Shown one piece after another: positions 21,259 through 32,457 of a stretch of 64,000 nucleotides of DNA. The notes under the pieces were generated by a model that searched no databases, was not told where the DNA came from, and saw nothing but the letters and a program-made list of their open reading frames with translations. Both the position numbers and the translations under genes were made by a program. The stretch is from Saksenaea vasiformis B4078 (lineage: Eukaryota > Mucoromycota > Mucoromycetes > Mucorales > Saksenaeaceae): positions 1 through 64,000 of the forward strand of contig JNDT01001503.1 in NCBI GenBank assembly GCA_000697055.1. Direction: 5' to 3'. Numbering within the stretch: the first letter of the stretch is position 1; every line of letters begins with the position of its first letter.

Positions 21259-21840
21259 TTATTGGATACGAGGGATTTTTTCGCTCACAAAATAATTTTG
21301 ATCATCCTTGGCGTGGTCTACCCAGAGTTCACCTAGGACACGATGGTGTGAACGATGATGGTGATAGTGATGACGGTGATGAAAATGATGATTCCAAGAT
21401 GAGGGAGGAGTAGTAGGTAAGAATGTTGGTGGCGAAAGGGAGTCTGTTGGAGACGGAGGTGAAGGTGGATCAACAACTTGCAACGGACGCGTTCCACATT
21501 TGCGTGATTTACGAATACCCTGTAGGGTGCGATACCGATTAAAACAAGTAGCTCGTTTACGATGAGGAAGTTGACCCGAGATCTGACCCCATGTCAGACC
21601 TTTAGCAACACCTTGACAAATAATGGCATCCTCTAAATCAGAGAACCGACTACGAGGTTTGCCATTCTTTTTATCTTCTTGTTCTTGTTTAGGTGATAAT
21701 GGCGGTGAAGAGAGCCATGAAGTCTTTGTAGTATGATTTGTTGAGGTAGGGTTTAACATATCAGCGACTATGAACAAATAAGTTAGATCAAATGTTCCCT
21801 CTTTCTTTCTTTCTTTTTTTGTTTCTAGCTTACTTTTCAT
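21259..21840 (-). CDS. single Myb/SANT-domain protein with His-rich tail
   Basis: One exon gives up to 193 residues; an internal Met at residue 28 (21759) is an alternative start. After a Lys-rich and Ser/Pro linker comes one Myb-like helix-turn-helix, FSDLEDAIICQGVAKGLTWGQISGQLPHRKRATCFNRY. It has the spaced aromatic/Trp pattern and a basic recognition helix. A Pro/Ser stretch and a histidine-rich segment (HHFHHRHHYHHH) follow. It is probably a nuclear DNA-binding protein. The His run could bind metal or simply reflect repeat expansion. The gene sits in low-complexity DNA, so its limits are less certain. Confidence 0.75.
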   Translation of the reverse strand: MKSKLETKKERKKEGTFDLTYLFIVADMLNPTSTNHTTKTSWLSSPPLSPKQEQEDKKNGKPRSRFSDLEDAIICQGVAKGLTWGQISGQLPHRKRATCFNRYRTLQGIRKSRKCGTRPLQVVDPPSPPSPTDSLSPPTFLPTTPPSSWNHHFHHRHHYHHHRSHHRVLGELWVDHAKDDQNYFVSEKIPRIQ

Positions 21841-23668
21841 GTTGTACTAATTAGAAAATAAGAAGAAGAAATGTATTAGACAAGATTGAATGAATGTAAA
21901 AAAAATATAAGAAGAAAAAAAAAGGAAAAGGAAAAAAGAGAGTGAGTGGGAAAAGTGTTTTCTTTGTTGTGATAATGAGTAGAGGCGATCCTTTTTTTTT
22001 TTCTAAGATTAAGCAGCCCTTTATATACTTGGATTAGTTCAGCACATCAAATAAGTGAATGGTTAGATAGTCATATAGTGATATAGAAAGAGACAGAGAG
22101 ATTAAAGTGTGAGAAAAAAAAGAGAAGGGGACAAGCCATTTTTGGCTAATACAACAATAATACACCCAAGCCAGTACACATGCACATCAATATAAATCTG
22201 TATGTTATCTATATAGACATATATGTGTACTATAATACTTGACGTGATGTACAAAGCATCATTTGTTGTAAAAAAGAAAAAGAAACTTTGGACCCCAAAT
22301 ATGCCAATCCATTAAACCCTTGTCTTACCATATTGGTGTTATTCTTCGGTTTTAAAAAGGGGTAGTTTAGGAGATACCTAAACAAAATGATAAACAGATT
22401 AGAAACAACAAGCGATAATACGATGACTAGAGAGAGAGAGAGAGAGACAGAGAGAGACAGACAGAGAGAGAGAGAATAGAACAGCAACTTGCTTGTATTG
22501 CCAGAAACCCTAAAAAGTCCATAGAGAAACATAATAATAATAAAGGTTTTGAAACATAGATACAAATAGGAAACTATAGTGGAAACAAACAAGGGTCCCT
22601 TCATTTCATAAGAAACAAGGCATCGGGATAAAATAAGGAGGAAAAACAAAAAGAATAAGAAAAAAGAAAAACGACTGCGTGAGGGAGGTAAAGAATGAAA
22701 TAAAAATCTCATCTTCTCCACGGACCCGTTTTTTATTTCATCCTGACATTCTTGAGATTTAACAAAAACAAACAAAAAGCTAGAAACGGAGTTTTATTCT
22801 CCATAAAAGGGAGCATAAACGTTATCTATTCATAACGCTATCATCCATCTGTCTTTCTTCTTCTTCCTCTTCCTCTTCTTCTCTAAGTAAAAATATAAAA
22901 AGATAATGTGTATAAAGTATACTAATGTATATATATTGTATAAAATATAAAAAGAGAAAAAGCAAAGGGGAAGTAGTAAGGAGATCAAAAGGAAACGTAT
23001 CTGGTTTAGGTGATCAATAATGTGGTCATGCCGAAGATGGTCTGGGGGTTCATGCACCTGTCAAGCATCACGGAAACTGATCCGTCCGTGATCTCTGTGT
23101 CTCTCTCTGTGTGCGTGTCTCTTTCTACGTCTTTTCTTCTCTCTTTTTCTCTAATTCAAATATTTCTACTCAATCTCTTCATTCTTATGTCTTTTAACAT
23201 TATTTCACTACATTCCCTTTTAGGTAAATAAACAAAATTTCATTGCCACTTAAACATAGCATTCTCTCTAGCCACACTACCTTTTACATCTTTTTCAACA
23301 ACCCTGTACAACCCCCTTCCCTTTTTCCATGACTCCCCCATATCATTGAAAAAAAAAGCCGCCATCATGTGTTGGTCTAAAACCTGTTTTCATTTCCGGT
23401 GATTCCGATGTAAGAATACCCTACGCAGATAGATCCAACATGCAAAATGATAGAATAAATCCAAAAACGCAATCATGCAATAGTACATGTTTCTCCTTAA
23501 ATCGGTTGAGACAAAATGGGATGTATAGTGGGGTTATGTGTATAGGTTGTACAAGGTGTATGCTTCTTTTCTTCTCTTTTTCTTCCTGTGTAAAGTTGCG
23601 TGTAGAGGCGTGTTTTTCGTTATGTATAGATGTTACGTCTTTTTTGGGTCGGGTTCTCTCTTTCTCTA
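21841..23668. other. long low-complexity gap with (GA)n
   Basis: This region is dominated by A/G- and T/C-rich runs, including a GA/GACA repeat at about 22428-22477. The 181-residue minus frame at 22230-22775 is hydrophobic low complexity and reads through the GA repeat (LSLSLS). I do not accept it as a gene. The part next to 23668 should be the 3' UTR of the TPR gene. Confidence 0.5.
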
Positions 23669-24842
23669 TTACATCTCCATGGCATCGTCCCTCTCCTCAT
23701 ACTCCTCATCATCATACTCCACTTCCCCTGTCCCGTCGTTTTCTTCTTCCTCTTCTGTCGATGGCGGAACAACTGTATTGATCGACGCGATCAGCTCTTG
23801 TGCATGATCCAGCATAGCTTCGTCATCTGACTGAGTCGTATGGAATAACTAAATCCCAATAATGAATCGAATGCCCTTTTTTTTTCCTTCTTATTATTAC
23901 AAACCTTAACTGCGAGTTCCAGACAATCTCGTGCATCTTCCCAATGGACTTGTCGTTCATCATTGGGCATGGTTTCATCTTCACCCAAACAATAATATGC
24001 CCAACCGTACAAGTACCATAGATCCACGACTTGATCGTTTTCTTTTTGCAAACCTTCAAGCACAGAAAACGCTTTTTGGAACATGCCTACTTCCAGTAAT
24101 AACTTGACCAATGCCAATCGCGAATCGTAAATGGGGATTGCTGGATCACCCGCTTCTTTATCCATCCAAATAGACATACTCTTCTCCAATACAGCGGCTG
24201 CTTCTTCATTTCTGGCTTGACTCAGTCGCACCGACGCCAACAGTTGATACACTTCAGGATTTTCAGGGTCCACTTGCTGCGCCTGTTGTAAATAAGTTTC
24301 ACACTGTTGTTCGGCTTCGGGCTCAAAACTAAATAAAGCATAAATAAATAAAATCATCTTTCTGTTGCTCACCAGCAATCTGTTAAATAGATTTCTGTCA
24401 TGGAACACAAGGCACTCGAGATCTTGTTTGCCAATAAACGTGCTTCCTCAGAATCCGGAGCTGTTGTGTTTCTTTCCTCAACCATCAAGTCAACACCTTT
24501 TTGGAATGCCTGGATTGCCTCTTTCTCAGCGGACAGTTGACCGAGGTACATGTATTTACTGTAACCCTTGGATGGACTTTGCTGCACTGCCGCAAGCATA
24601 TGCTATCAATTAAAAAAAATTAAGTACCAACGCCTTCTTTCGACAGCTTCATTTACCGCTCGTGCTTCAGCAAACATGGACAATTCCAATTCAACTTGGC
24701 CAGTGGCCTCGAGTAATTCAGCATTCGTTGGTTCCAGTTCCAGAGCCCTTTGACAAAAGACGTAGGCCATTTGGTATTCCATACTATCGATATTTTGCTG
24801 AATCTTGGGTATCAAATCACCCACCGAGTAATTGGCCGACAT
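23669..24842 (-). CDS. TPR protein, Acl4-like ribosomal protein uL4 assembly chaperone
   Basis: Four exons (24842-24657, 24602-24373, 24328-23905, 23848-23669) give 339 residues. Repeated TPR helices are visible: YQMAYVFCQRALELEPTNAELL, YLQQAQQVDPENPEVYQLLASVRL, MFQKAFSVLEGLQ, LWYLYGWAYYCLGE. The C-terminus is strongly acidic (EEEENDGTGEVEYDDEEYEERDD). This combination and size match fungal Acl4, which escorts newly made Rpl4/uL4 to nuclear pre-60S particles. Assignment rests on layout and motif resemblance, so another nuclear TPR chaperone remains possible. The last exon begins with L-F-H-T-T at a clean TTTAG acceptor. Confidence 0.82.
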
Positions 24843-25027
24843 GGTTGACGAAAGCTTCCCCGAACGGTGCACAAGAAAAGAAAACCCAAGATTGTTATGC
24901 AAAGACAAAAAAAAAAGGACGTTCGTGACTGGGTAAGGTACGGCGTTTTAAAAAAAAAAAAAAAAAAGAGCGGAAGGGGAAAGAGGCTGATCGGGAAGCA
25001 GTGAATGAAAGGATAAGACATTTACTG

Positions 25028-25330
25028 TTCTATTGAATAAGTTTTAGGCTATTCTAGCTACTGTTTACTGATCAAATTTTTACGCTAATCTATATAAATT
25101 TTGCGTCCATGAGGAGCCACATTTACGCTAAAAAAAGAATCCAAGTATGCGTTCGTTAATACTTAAGTTGGCAACAAATCCATACACTACCTACATCGAC
25201 ACGGCCCATCGATGGACGCGAAATTTATATCGACAGCATAACAATTTGTTCACAATTAGTAAATGAAATAATATCTGGATGCCATTTTACTTACCCGAAG
25301 GTAATCCCACATGGTTTGCGGGTGCCACAC
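25028..25330. repeat. MITE-like repeat, copy A
   Basis: It is homologous by eye to 51430-51680. Shared blocks include TATTGAATAAGTTTT, TAAATTTTGCGTCCAT, AGTTAGTAAAT-like and CCCGAA. Internally, ATATAAATTTTGCGTCCAT (about 25091-25109) and ATGGACGCGAAATTTATAT (about 25210-25228) form a 19 bp inverted repeat with one mismatch. It encodes nothing. The layout suggests a non-autonomous element or a subterminal hairpin. Confidence 0.6.
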
Positions 25331-25705
25331 CCCGCATCATTTCGATGGGAGTCGTAGAGGAGGTGGATGGCTTCACCTGAGCGGCCAATGTCATACTTTT
25401 ACGACCAGAGGTCTAAACAATAGATCGAAAAGCATGAATTGGTAACAACGCAAAGCAGTACTTAGATGACGCAAATGTCTATTCAAAATCCAGTAATTTT
25501 GTATCCCATTGAGACCAAGCGAGAGATTGAAGTCGTATAGGAATTGGCGACAACGGTATGCTCGACTTGCATCCACTTGGACGCAACATAGCATAGAAGT
25601 TATGCTGGGTTAACGCGGGACAAACTAGCTTCCCAACGCAAAGACGCATCACTTTCCACTTGGACATAATATTTATTTGACGCAAACACTTCAAAGGTAT
25701 ACTAT
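25331..25705. other. gap with repeat fragments and an orphan protein-like stretch
   Basis: On the minus strand about 25410-25300 reads SGRKSMTLAAQVKPSTSST then EMMRGVAPANHVGLPSG, which looks like a protein C-terminus but has no recognised gene. Blocks at about 25567-25585 (CATCCACTTGGACGCAACA) and 25655-25690 (CCACTTGGACATAATATTTATTTGACGC) resemble the end of the MITE-like repeat and may be an older copy. Confidence 0.3.
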
Positions 25706-26789
25706 TTACAATTTAGAAGCTGGTCTGCGAGCAGTCGTGGCGGTAATTAATCCTATCGTTCCATTGTTAAGCGTCTTCCTCTACAAGACAAGCTTTTTAT
25801 CTTACCAGATGGATCCGCCTGAGGATGATAGACTTCCATGTTCTTTCCCGTGTTATCAATGTTGAATTTACTCATGTCGACACCGACGTAATGCTTGTTA
25901 GGCAACGCATAGTAGATTTCCTCCACTTCAGGGTGGTTCTTCAAAACCCGCTCCTGCATCAGGTACAGCGTTGCCTGAACGGATGCAGATGCATCTGTTG
26001 CAAACGTCTCCAGTGTTATCTTTCGGACACCTTCATGAACAGCTTTGTAATCAATACGTCGCAAAACATCAGAAGATGCGGGTGAAAAGGTCCATGTGCA
26101 GTCTACTGAAGTGGAAAAGATGCGATCCCACACCTCGGGAAGGATAGTGTATTCATCCTTATAGAAACTATGGAACGCCGACCCTGTTGTCTTGAGCAAC
26201 AGCAGGTTCTTCAAGCCCGAGGTCACTGTGACTCGGTCACCTGCACGCTCATGTTTCACTTTGGCAATCTGAACGTCTTCGCCGTCACGGTAGAAGGAAT
26301 GAGGATGGGGCTTGCCATCCACCGGGATACGATTCCAGCGATGCTTAATGATATCCACATGAGCAACATGGATATGTTTGTACTGTTTCAGCACATGTTC
26401 CGTTATCTCCTGAGCAAACACCTCGATGTTGTCCACATTAGCGCTGCGCTTGGCAAGGATATTGACAGTGTTCTTACAGGTGTCTAGCAGATCCTTCCGT
26501 TTACACTCTATTCCTCCTAACCGCCCCTTCCCTTACCTGTCGTTACAATAGGTGCATTATCACCATTCGTATAGGCAATCTCAATCTCACCCTCCAGCAA
26601 TAGTCGTACCTGCATCCCACAATCATGTAAGCCCTAACCTTGAACATTCCTCACCCCTTCCTTCTTTTATTGCCTTACCGTAAGTTCCGTGCACGTCTGC
26701 CATTCACCTTGGCGGTACACACGCAAGACACGGACAAGATCCTTTCCGTAACTAGCCGTTTTCAAATAGACACCCGAGCGAGAAGACAT
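25706..26789 (-). CDS. urate oxidase (uricase), peroxisomal
   Basis: Four exons (26789-26679, 26609-26537, 26483-25806, 25752-25706) give 302 residues, the standard uricase size. Family blocks are YGKDLVRVLRV, AYTNGDNAPIVTTDTCKNTV (active-site Thr), FAQEITEHVLKQY, HSFYRDGEDVQ, SGLKNLLLLKTTGSAFHSFYKDEYT, LPEVWDRIFSTSV and LPNKHYVGVDM. The last exon encodes only LITATTARRPASKL after the split Gly codon and ends in SKL, a canonical PTS1 signal. The enzyme oxidises urate to 5-hydroxyisourate in purine breakdown. All cofactor-free active-site regions look intact. It is preceded downstream by repeat-rich DNA. Confidence 0.95.
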
Positions 26790-27058
26790 GTTTAAGAGAT
26801 GAAAGCAAAAAGAAGAGCCTGGGAAATTAGACGAAACAAACCCAAAATTAGCCCTATTTATCCTCTTTCGGAGTTTGTGCTCCGTAGGTATATTCGCATT
26901 TTGCAGCTCTCACATACCATGTATCTTTGGGTATATACGTTATCTCACGTCGCACAAACCATCCCATGAACAACTTTACGTAGATCTTTATAGCTCAAAA
27001 ATGGCGTGATAGTATGTTTTTGAAAGCATTAGTCTTTATGTTGATGGATGATTACGTT
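26790..27058. other. gap between uricase start and Pus7 end
   Basis: The 269 bp hold the uricase promoter and the 3' UTR of the upstream minus-strand gene. No gene or clear regulatory motif is seen. Confidence 0.4.
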
Positions 27059-29692
27059 TTATGCATGGCTAATGGAAGATTGATGCTTAGAAGAGGTGTC
27101 CATTCTAATAATTTCACGGAGTGCCATCGTAGCGTACTGGCTTGTCGAAAGAGTCAGCGCAATGCGTAAGGCCAAATGCTTGCCCTCTAACATAAAAAAT
27201 AAAAAAGAAACATTAACTCGCCGCCCCGCTCCGTTCGATCTTTTACCTGAAACATCCGTTGGCTCTGGTGCACCTTCCAGCCGATCGACATCCGTGTTGC
27301 AAAGCTTAATCGATGGGTCGTCATACCGAATAAAGTCCCTGAACGCCCTTTAGACACCTACATGTATCTGATTTGCAAAACAACCTACCATGATAATACA
27401 CCTGGTTTTGCCAGCATGGCACGGTAGTCACCCGTCAAGTCTCTATTATACTCATAAACATCCTGGTACAACGCCGTCTCTTTTTTGTCTTACGCAAAAT
27501 GACCATCCTTGCGTGAGATACCATCCTCCTCTACAAATATTTCATCAGCAGACCGCTCGTACCAAATGGAGGACCTTTTTTTCTTTTTACCTAGCAATTG
27601 CTTGTATAATTCACCCATTTCGTTCGCAGGATAGACGGTTCTACTACCGGGCAAAGGATAGACAACATCAACGATGGAATAGTTGCCGACATCCTCCTCT
27701 GTAAGGATCTTAGGCACTCGGCGCTGCAAATTGGACTGCGTTAAAAAGACAGCGACCCATCGCAGAGATACCTACACTTCCTTCTTCTCGTCGGCCTCTG
27801 TTGTTTCCGGGTCGCTTTTTTGCTTTTCCTTCTTCCTGTTCAACCAAGACAATGTCGCCTACCATTGGCTCAGAACATCCAAAACGTTTTGCCCTCTCGG
27901 AAACTACACGATTCCAAATATAGGACTGGTATGCATGGGAGTACATGGTCATCATGTTACGAGACAACTATAGATAAAACAGGAAATCAGTTCCTTCATC
28001 ACAAAATAGCAAGCTTCCCACGTACGCTTTGAACAGCCTTCTTATGATCATTCGGGAATCGGATATAACTTCCAAGCAACGATCGCTCGGATGAGCCACG
28101 TTTGGGAAACTTATCCAATGCCAGTTGAGCATCACCTGTCTCCTGCCATAATCTTCTAGCAAGATCAAAATCGGCACGATCTATATCTCTGCTCTCAGTA
28201 TCTTCCTATTCAACCTACGGATAGAGACATACCTCCCTTACGTGGCCTCAAAATCAAGTCAGCAGCAGCTGCATAGTTCTTTTTCATCAGTTCCCGACCG
28301 ATTTCATGAGTCATAATGGTGCTAGTTCCAAATCGCTGCATGCCGAAATAATTAATAAAACCGTGTTCTTTGAGAGATTCGAGAGACGCAGTAATCTCTT
28401 GCTCGCTTGCTCCTGAGACATCACTATATCGAATATCAGCCTCTGGGACCGCATCTGGTATTCACTTACCGCAAGACAATTTGGAAACGATTACCACTCA
28501 GATCTCCCAATAGCAGACCTTTGTTACAAAACCTAAACCATCCAGCATGAGTTTCGAATGGTGCACTGTTTTCAAGTTACTCACTTTGCGTTTCCGATAT
28601 GGATCCCGCGCTCCTTCAGCGCTTCTCGAGCGTTCATCAGATCGTCTGGATGGACTTTGTGCATGGTCATGGCTTGGACTGTAATAGCACGAGCGTCTTT
28701 TGTGCCTGCATACCCAATGCGCTTCCGTGGAATGCTAATCTAGCACTTAGCCTACCTCTTTTTTAAGGCTGTTGATCGCTTACTTTGTTGCGGAAGAGAT
28801 CATGTTGACAGCACCCATTGTATCCACGCCCGACTTGAACACGTGGAACTGCAAATATTCGCCATTGCGCTCGAAATCAATATGTACGGAGCGCTCTGCG
28901 GAAAACGACTGAATGGGCCTGCGCAAAGAAAAAAACAAAACAAAACAAAACACAAACTTACGTTCATCATTGGCCTGTGGCCATCCCACACTCAATTCGC
29001 CTCCCTTCCCCGAAGTAGCCAACGTTTCCTCGAGATGTTTCTCTGATAAGCGATAAAACTCCCCACGCGCAGCTTTGTCCGTCTAAGATAGGTTTCAGTC
29101 AACGCCCTCCTTTCCCGAGGGTTTGTTTTACCTTTATGCTAACAACTCGTGTTTTGTCCTCGGGATTGTCCAACATTTGACGAAGATCGGATGCAAACTC
29201 AGGTCCCAGGATTGCTTGGACCCGGGCATCGAACTCAGCAGGTTCCAAAATCAATTTATCGATCTAGGACAAACAGTTCTCAGGATATATTACTTGGTCT
29301 CCGAGAGTCATACCTTGTTATCGAATGCTGGTTTCTCGAGTGATGTTAAACGAATAACGTTGCCCTCAAGATCAACTTCGTTAACCAAAAAATCCTCTTG
29401 TCTATTGGGAATAGTCGAATTGATATCGCTTTTCATTCATTGAACAGGTGCGTCGTTTTTTCTACCTGTATTTGATAATGCATTGAAACCCGGGTAGTGA
29501 AGGGTTCACAAAAGCCATGATACCGGCACGTTGTTCCGTGATCTCGTCGTCGTCGTCGTCGTCGTCAAGGACAGGACTATCCAAACGTAATCGTTTGGCA
29601 TCGTTGTCTTCGTCAAGTTCTATCTTTCGCTTGTTCTTTCCGTGTACAGGGCATTCTTCGCTAGAGGATGACCGCGAGATTATATTACCCAT
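27059..29692 (-). CDS. PUS7: tRNA/RNA pseudouridine synthase Pus7 (TruD family)
   Basis: A multi-exon gene, about a dozen exons, starting MGNIISRSSSSEEC and ending ...SSKHQSSISHA. An acidic nuclear-type N-terminus (KNKRKIELDED, D-run) is followed by QEDFLVNEVDLEGNVIRL, YLQFHVFKSGVDTMGAVNMIS and the catalytic block GTKDARAITVQAMT (Asp codon 28695-28697). Then come GINYFGMQRFG-like (read as FINYFGMQRFG), YSHAYQSYIWNRV, PLPGSRTVYPAN and the C-terminal FIRYDDP...GKHLALRIALTLSTSQYATMALREI. The family isomerises U to pseudouridine in tRNA, U2 snRNA and mRNA in nucleus and cytosol. The start is divergent from Med20 with 112 bp between. I did not fix every splice site. Confidence 0.92.
29517..29565. 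repeat. GTC trinucleotide run within Pus7 coding exon
   Basis: A tract of (GTC)n, about 29545-29566, encodes the Asp run of the Pus7 N-terminus on the minus strand. It is coding and not a separate feature. Length variation here would change the acidic run. Confidence 0.5.
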
Positions 29693-29804
29693 GGTTGAAG
29701 GGAAGAAATGGGGAAGAACAAACCGCGTTAAGGTTTTTTATGCGAGCCATTAACTAAGCCACCGTGTTCCCAAGTTCGTTGAACAGCAGCTCTTCTGAGA
29801 GAAC
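29693..29804. promoter_or_regulatory. compact divergent promoter of PUS7 and MED20
   Basis: Only 112 bp lie between the two start codons on opposite strands, so both 5' UTRs and any promoter elements must overlap here. No motif is assigned. Confidence 0.5.
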
Positions 29805-30580
29805 ATGGGAGCCACTTGGTAAAATAAAGGGTCATTGCGAATGCTTTTCTAATGGATCAAACAGTATTGTACGTTGGAAAAATGCAACGGGTGTACGCGA
29901 CTTGACGTACATTTCAGAACATGTGACCAAGTCGCTCCATGGCAAAAACACCGGACCTTGGTCCCTCTCCTTCAAGGTGTACAGAGATGCCACACAACAC
30001 ACGCGCCATCTTGCTCTTCGAGACAGTAAATTGCTTTATCATGTATCATTGGCACAAAAACCAGGCCAAGTTTACTGTATGGTCGACGGTAGTGTCGTAG
30101 TGGAAGCTGAAAAGGAAGTCGAGTTTATTCTGTCACGATTAAAAAACCTATGGCAGTTACGACAAAGTGTAACACTGGAGGTAAGACCGTGATTATAGAG
30201 AGAAAGAGAGAACAAAAATGACTGATCTACTAAAAAAAAAAAGGGCACTAGTTATGAGATTGGTGATTTCACTTTACGCGTGGCAAATATACTACTGGGA
30301 TCAGCCTATAAAGGACTGTTACTAGAGGTAAGCAACTAAAACCACTGGTTTGATCTGTTAACGTATGCCATCAAAGGTTGATTATCGTCCATGTTCAACA
30401 CCAAACACAGCGAGTGATTTATTCCGAGAATTTGTCGAATCCATCGTACCACCTACCGCTCAATTATCATGCGAATATGAGTACAACTACGAAGTGGTTG
30501 GATTGAGTAATAACGAATTCACAACCGCTCACACAGGCTATCAATACATGATGCTTTTCCGCAACGACGGTTTACTCTAG
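29805..30580 (+). CDS. MED20: Mediator complex subunit 20
   Basis: Four exons (29805-29818, 29865-30180, 30244-30327, 30377-30580) give 205 residues. The first exon has only 14 nt and encodes MGAT, splicing to CIVRWKNATGVRDL. That matches the conserved Med20 N-terminus and is why I prefer it to the longer in-frame read from 29764. Further blocks are SLSFKVYRD, YCMVDGSVVVEAEKEVEFIL, GTSYEIGDFTLRVANILLGSAYKGLLLEVDYRPC and FREFVESI. Med20 sits in the Mediator head with Med8 and Med18 and supports RNA polymerase II initiation. Confidence 0.92.
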
Positions 30581-32457
30581 CTTTATCATCATCATCATCA
30601 TCCTCCCTAACAGACCGCTTGTTGTTACACCCTTTTGACGTATAAAATAACTTAGCTTTTCTCACTTCCTTTTAGCTTGTCAGAAATATCTCCTATATGA
30701 ACGCGAGAGCCATTGATGACGCTGGGCGACGGAGTTGGGGTTCATTGATCTTTGGATTACCCTATGCAAAAAAGAAAAGAGTCCAGCAGCTGCATAAGCC
30801 TCGCGCATTCTGCATGTGCTAGTAATATTAGTACATCTCCCCGTTCGTTCGTCTTGCACCCTATTCTCCGCCCTCCTGCACGTCATGCTTGCCTACGTGA
30901 CATGCGTCAATGCGATGTTCTGATGCACTGCAAGGTGATGACTTCCTTACTTCTTAGACTTCCAGTACGCTGATGAATTACGCATAAAGGATGTTGTCCT
31001 ATCTTCACCAACGAGACTTGCCATCAGTAATGACAGATATGGATAGATCTCGTGCCACAACGGAAGCAGCTCAAGATGAGGTGCATCATTTCATCAGACA
31101 ATTCCATGACCGATTGTTTTTTATTAAAGATAGGATCTTGATTTCTCGGTAGAAGTTTGCTAGGCGTTTCAAAGATAATTGCCCATTTGTCCCCTTTAGT
31201 GCATACCGTGAAAGTCAAGTGGCAAGAATGCTGGAGTAGATCTTTCAACATACAAGTTAATCTAATTAAAGGGAGATGGCGCTCAACGCTCTATGTTTGT
31301 CACATCAATGAACATGAATATCTAATGCAAATTTTGCAGGAGATAATGTTAGCGCTCCCTTAATATTGCCACAGGTGGATAAGAAGTAGAAAAGGAAAAA
31401 AAAAACGGTTCTGCCCATACCTCAACATGTTCTTTGCATCAAAACTAAATAAGCAGATAAATGCAAAAATTGCAAATACAAGGCACAAGCTGAAGTAATG
31501 CATATCCTGCTCAGCTTCTTATGAACCTTTACAAGAATGAAGAATGTGGCAACATGATCCATATATTCAGTCAATGTAATGAAACTGTTTGGGTTAAGTC
31601 TCAGCATTGGAGAGAGATTCAGCAGCTGCACGAAATGCGTAAGTAAATATTGTCTACTTTGGACGATACTTCAACAAAAGAGGCTCACATAACTAGTTGA
31701 CGGCCGGACTAAAACCAACATAGATGAGCAAGAAATAACGACGTCTCCGACTATTCATAATTTCTTGTCACTTTTAGGTACATAGCCAGGAACATCTGAT
31801 ACAATATTACCGAAAGTGACAAATGCTGCGAATAGTCGGCAATATTTTCTCTACAATGTAGAAAATGCGAACCGTCTTTAGAGTTAACCTTCTGCTTGTC
31901 GTCATGTTCAATGCAAAACTCTTCGCCTAGGACGAAGGATATCAAGAGTACGCTGTTCAGCCGTCTTCACCAGTACCTCAACGTAGACTTCTTTTGTATA
32001 GACTTGTCCTGACATCCTCCGAAAGGTATCTCGTACATGCGATGTCTGGTAGGCTCTTTCTTCTGTTATGGTTTTGAAGAAGAGCTTTCAATCTACCAAT
32101 GCAGGTTCCTTTGATAGTCTACCGTAGTAGCTAGGAGTATCTGACAAGAAACGAGAGGGTCGCGGCAAAGGCCTCGAACAGAGCGGGACATTGTGCAGCC
32201 CTGCAAGGTGTCGGAACAAGAACCATGTCCATATCATACGACGAACAAACGGAAACTTAAAAATCTGTAGCGTTCTATTAGATGCTTGTGGCTCACTTTC
32301 ATATTTGCTGAAACAACAACAACTACTACTACTGGTTCGTTGGACCATTTGTATGCATTCATCCGTTAGAAGCACGGTAAGGTGGGCTATTCATGTTATA
32401 GAGATGCATTCAAGCGTTTTATTATTGGCACAGAAAAATAAATAACTTGTTACAGAA
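30581..32457. other. 1.9 kb gap, no supported gene
   Basis: An ATC microsatellite lies at about 30585-30604. Small frames on both strands (for example 31024-31251 minus and 32088-32375 minus) look protein-like in places but lack recognised motifs or consistent splice structure. They may be relics. Confidence 0.4.

Noticed and set aside
22230..22775. 181-codon minus-strand hydrophobic frame
   Set aside because: Low-complexity translation through GA repeats; no domain or splice support.
29764..29804. Longer MED20 N-terminus from 29764
   Set aside because: The 14 nt exon at 29805 plus an intron gives the conserved MGATCIVRWKNA start; the longer read runs through that intron.
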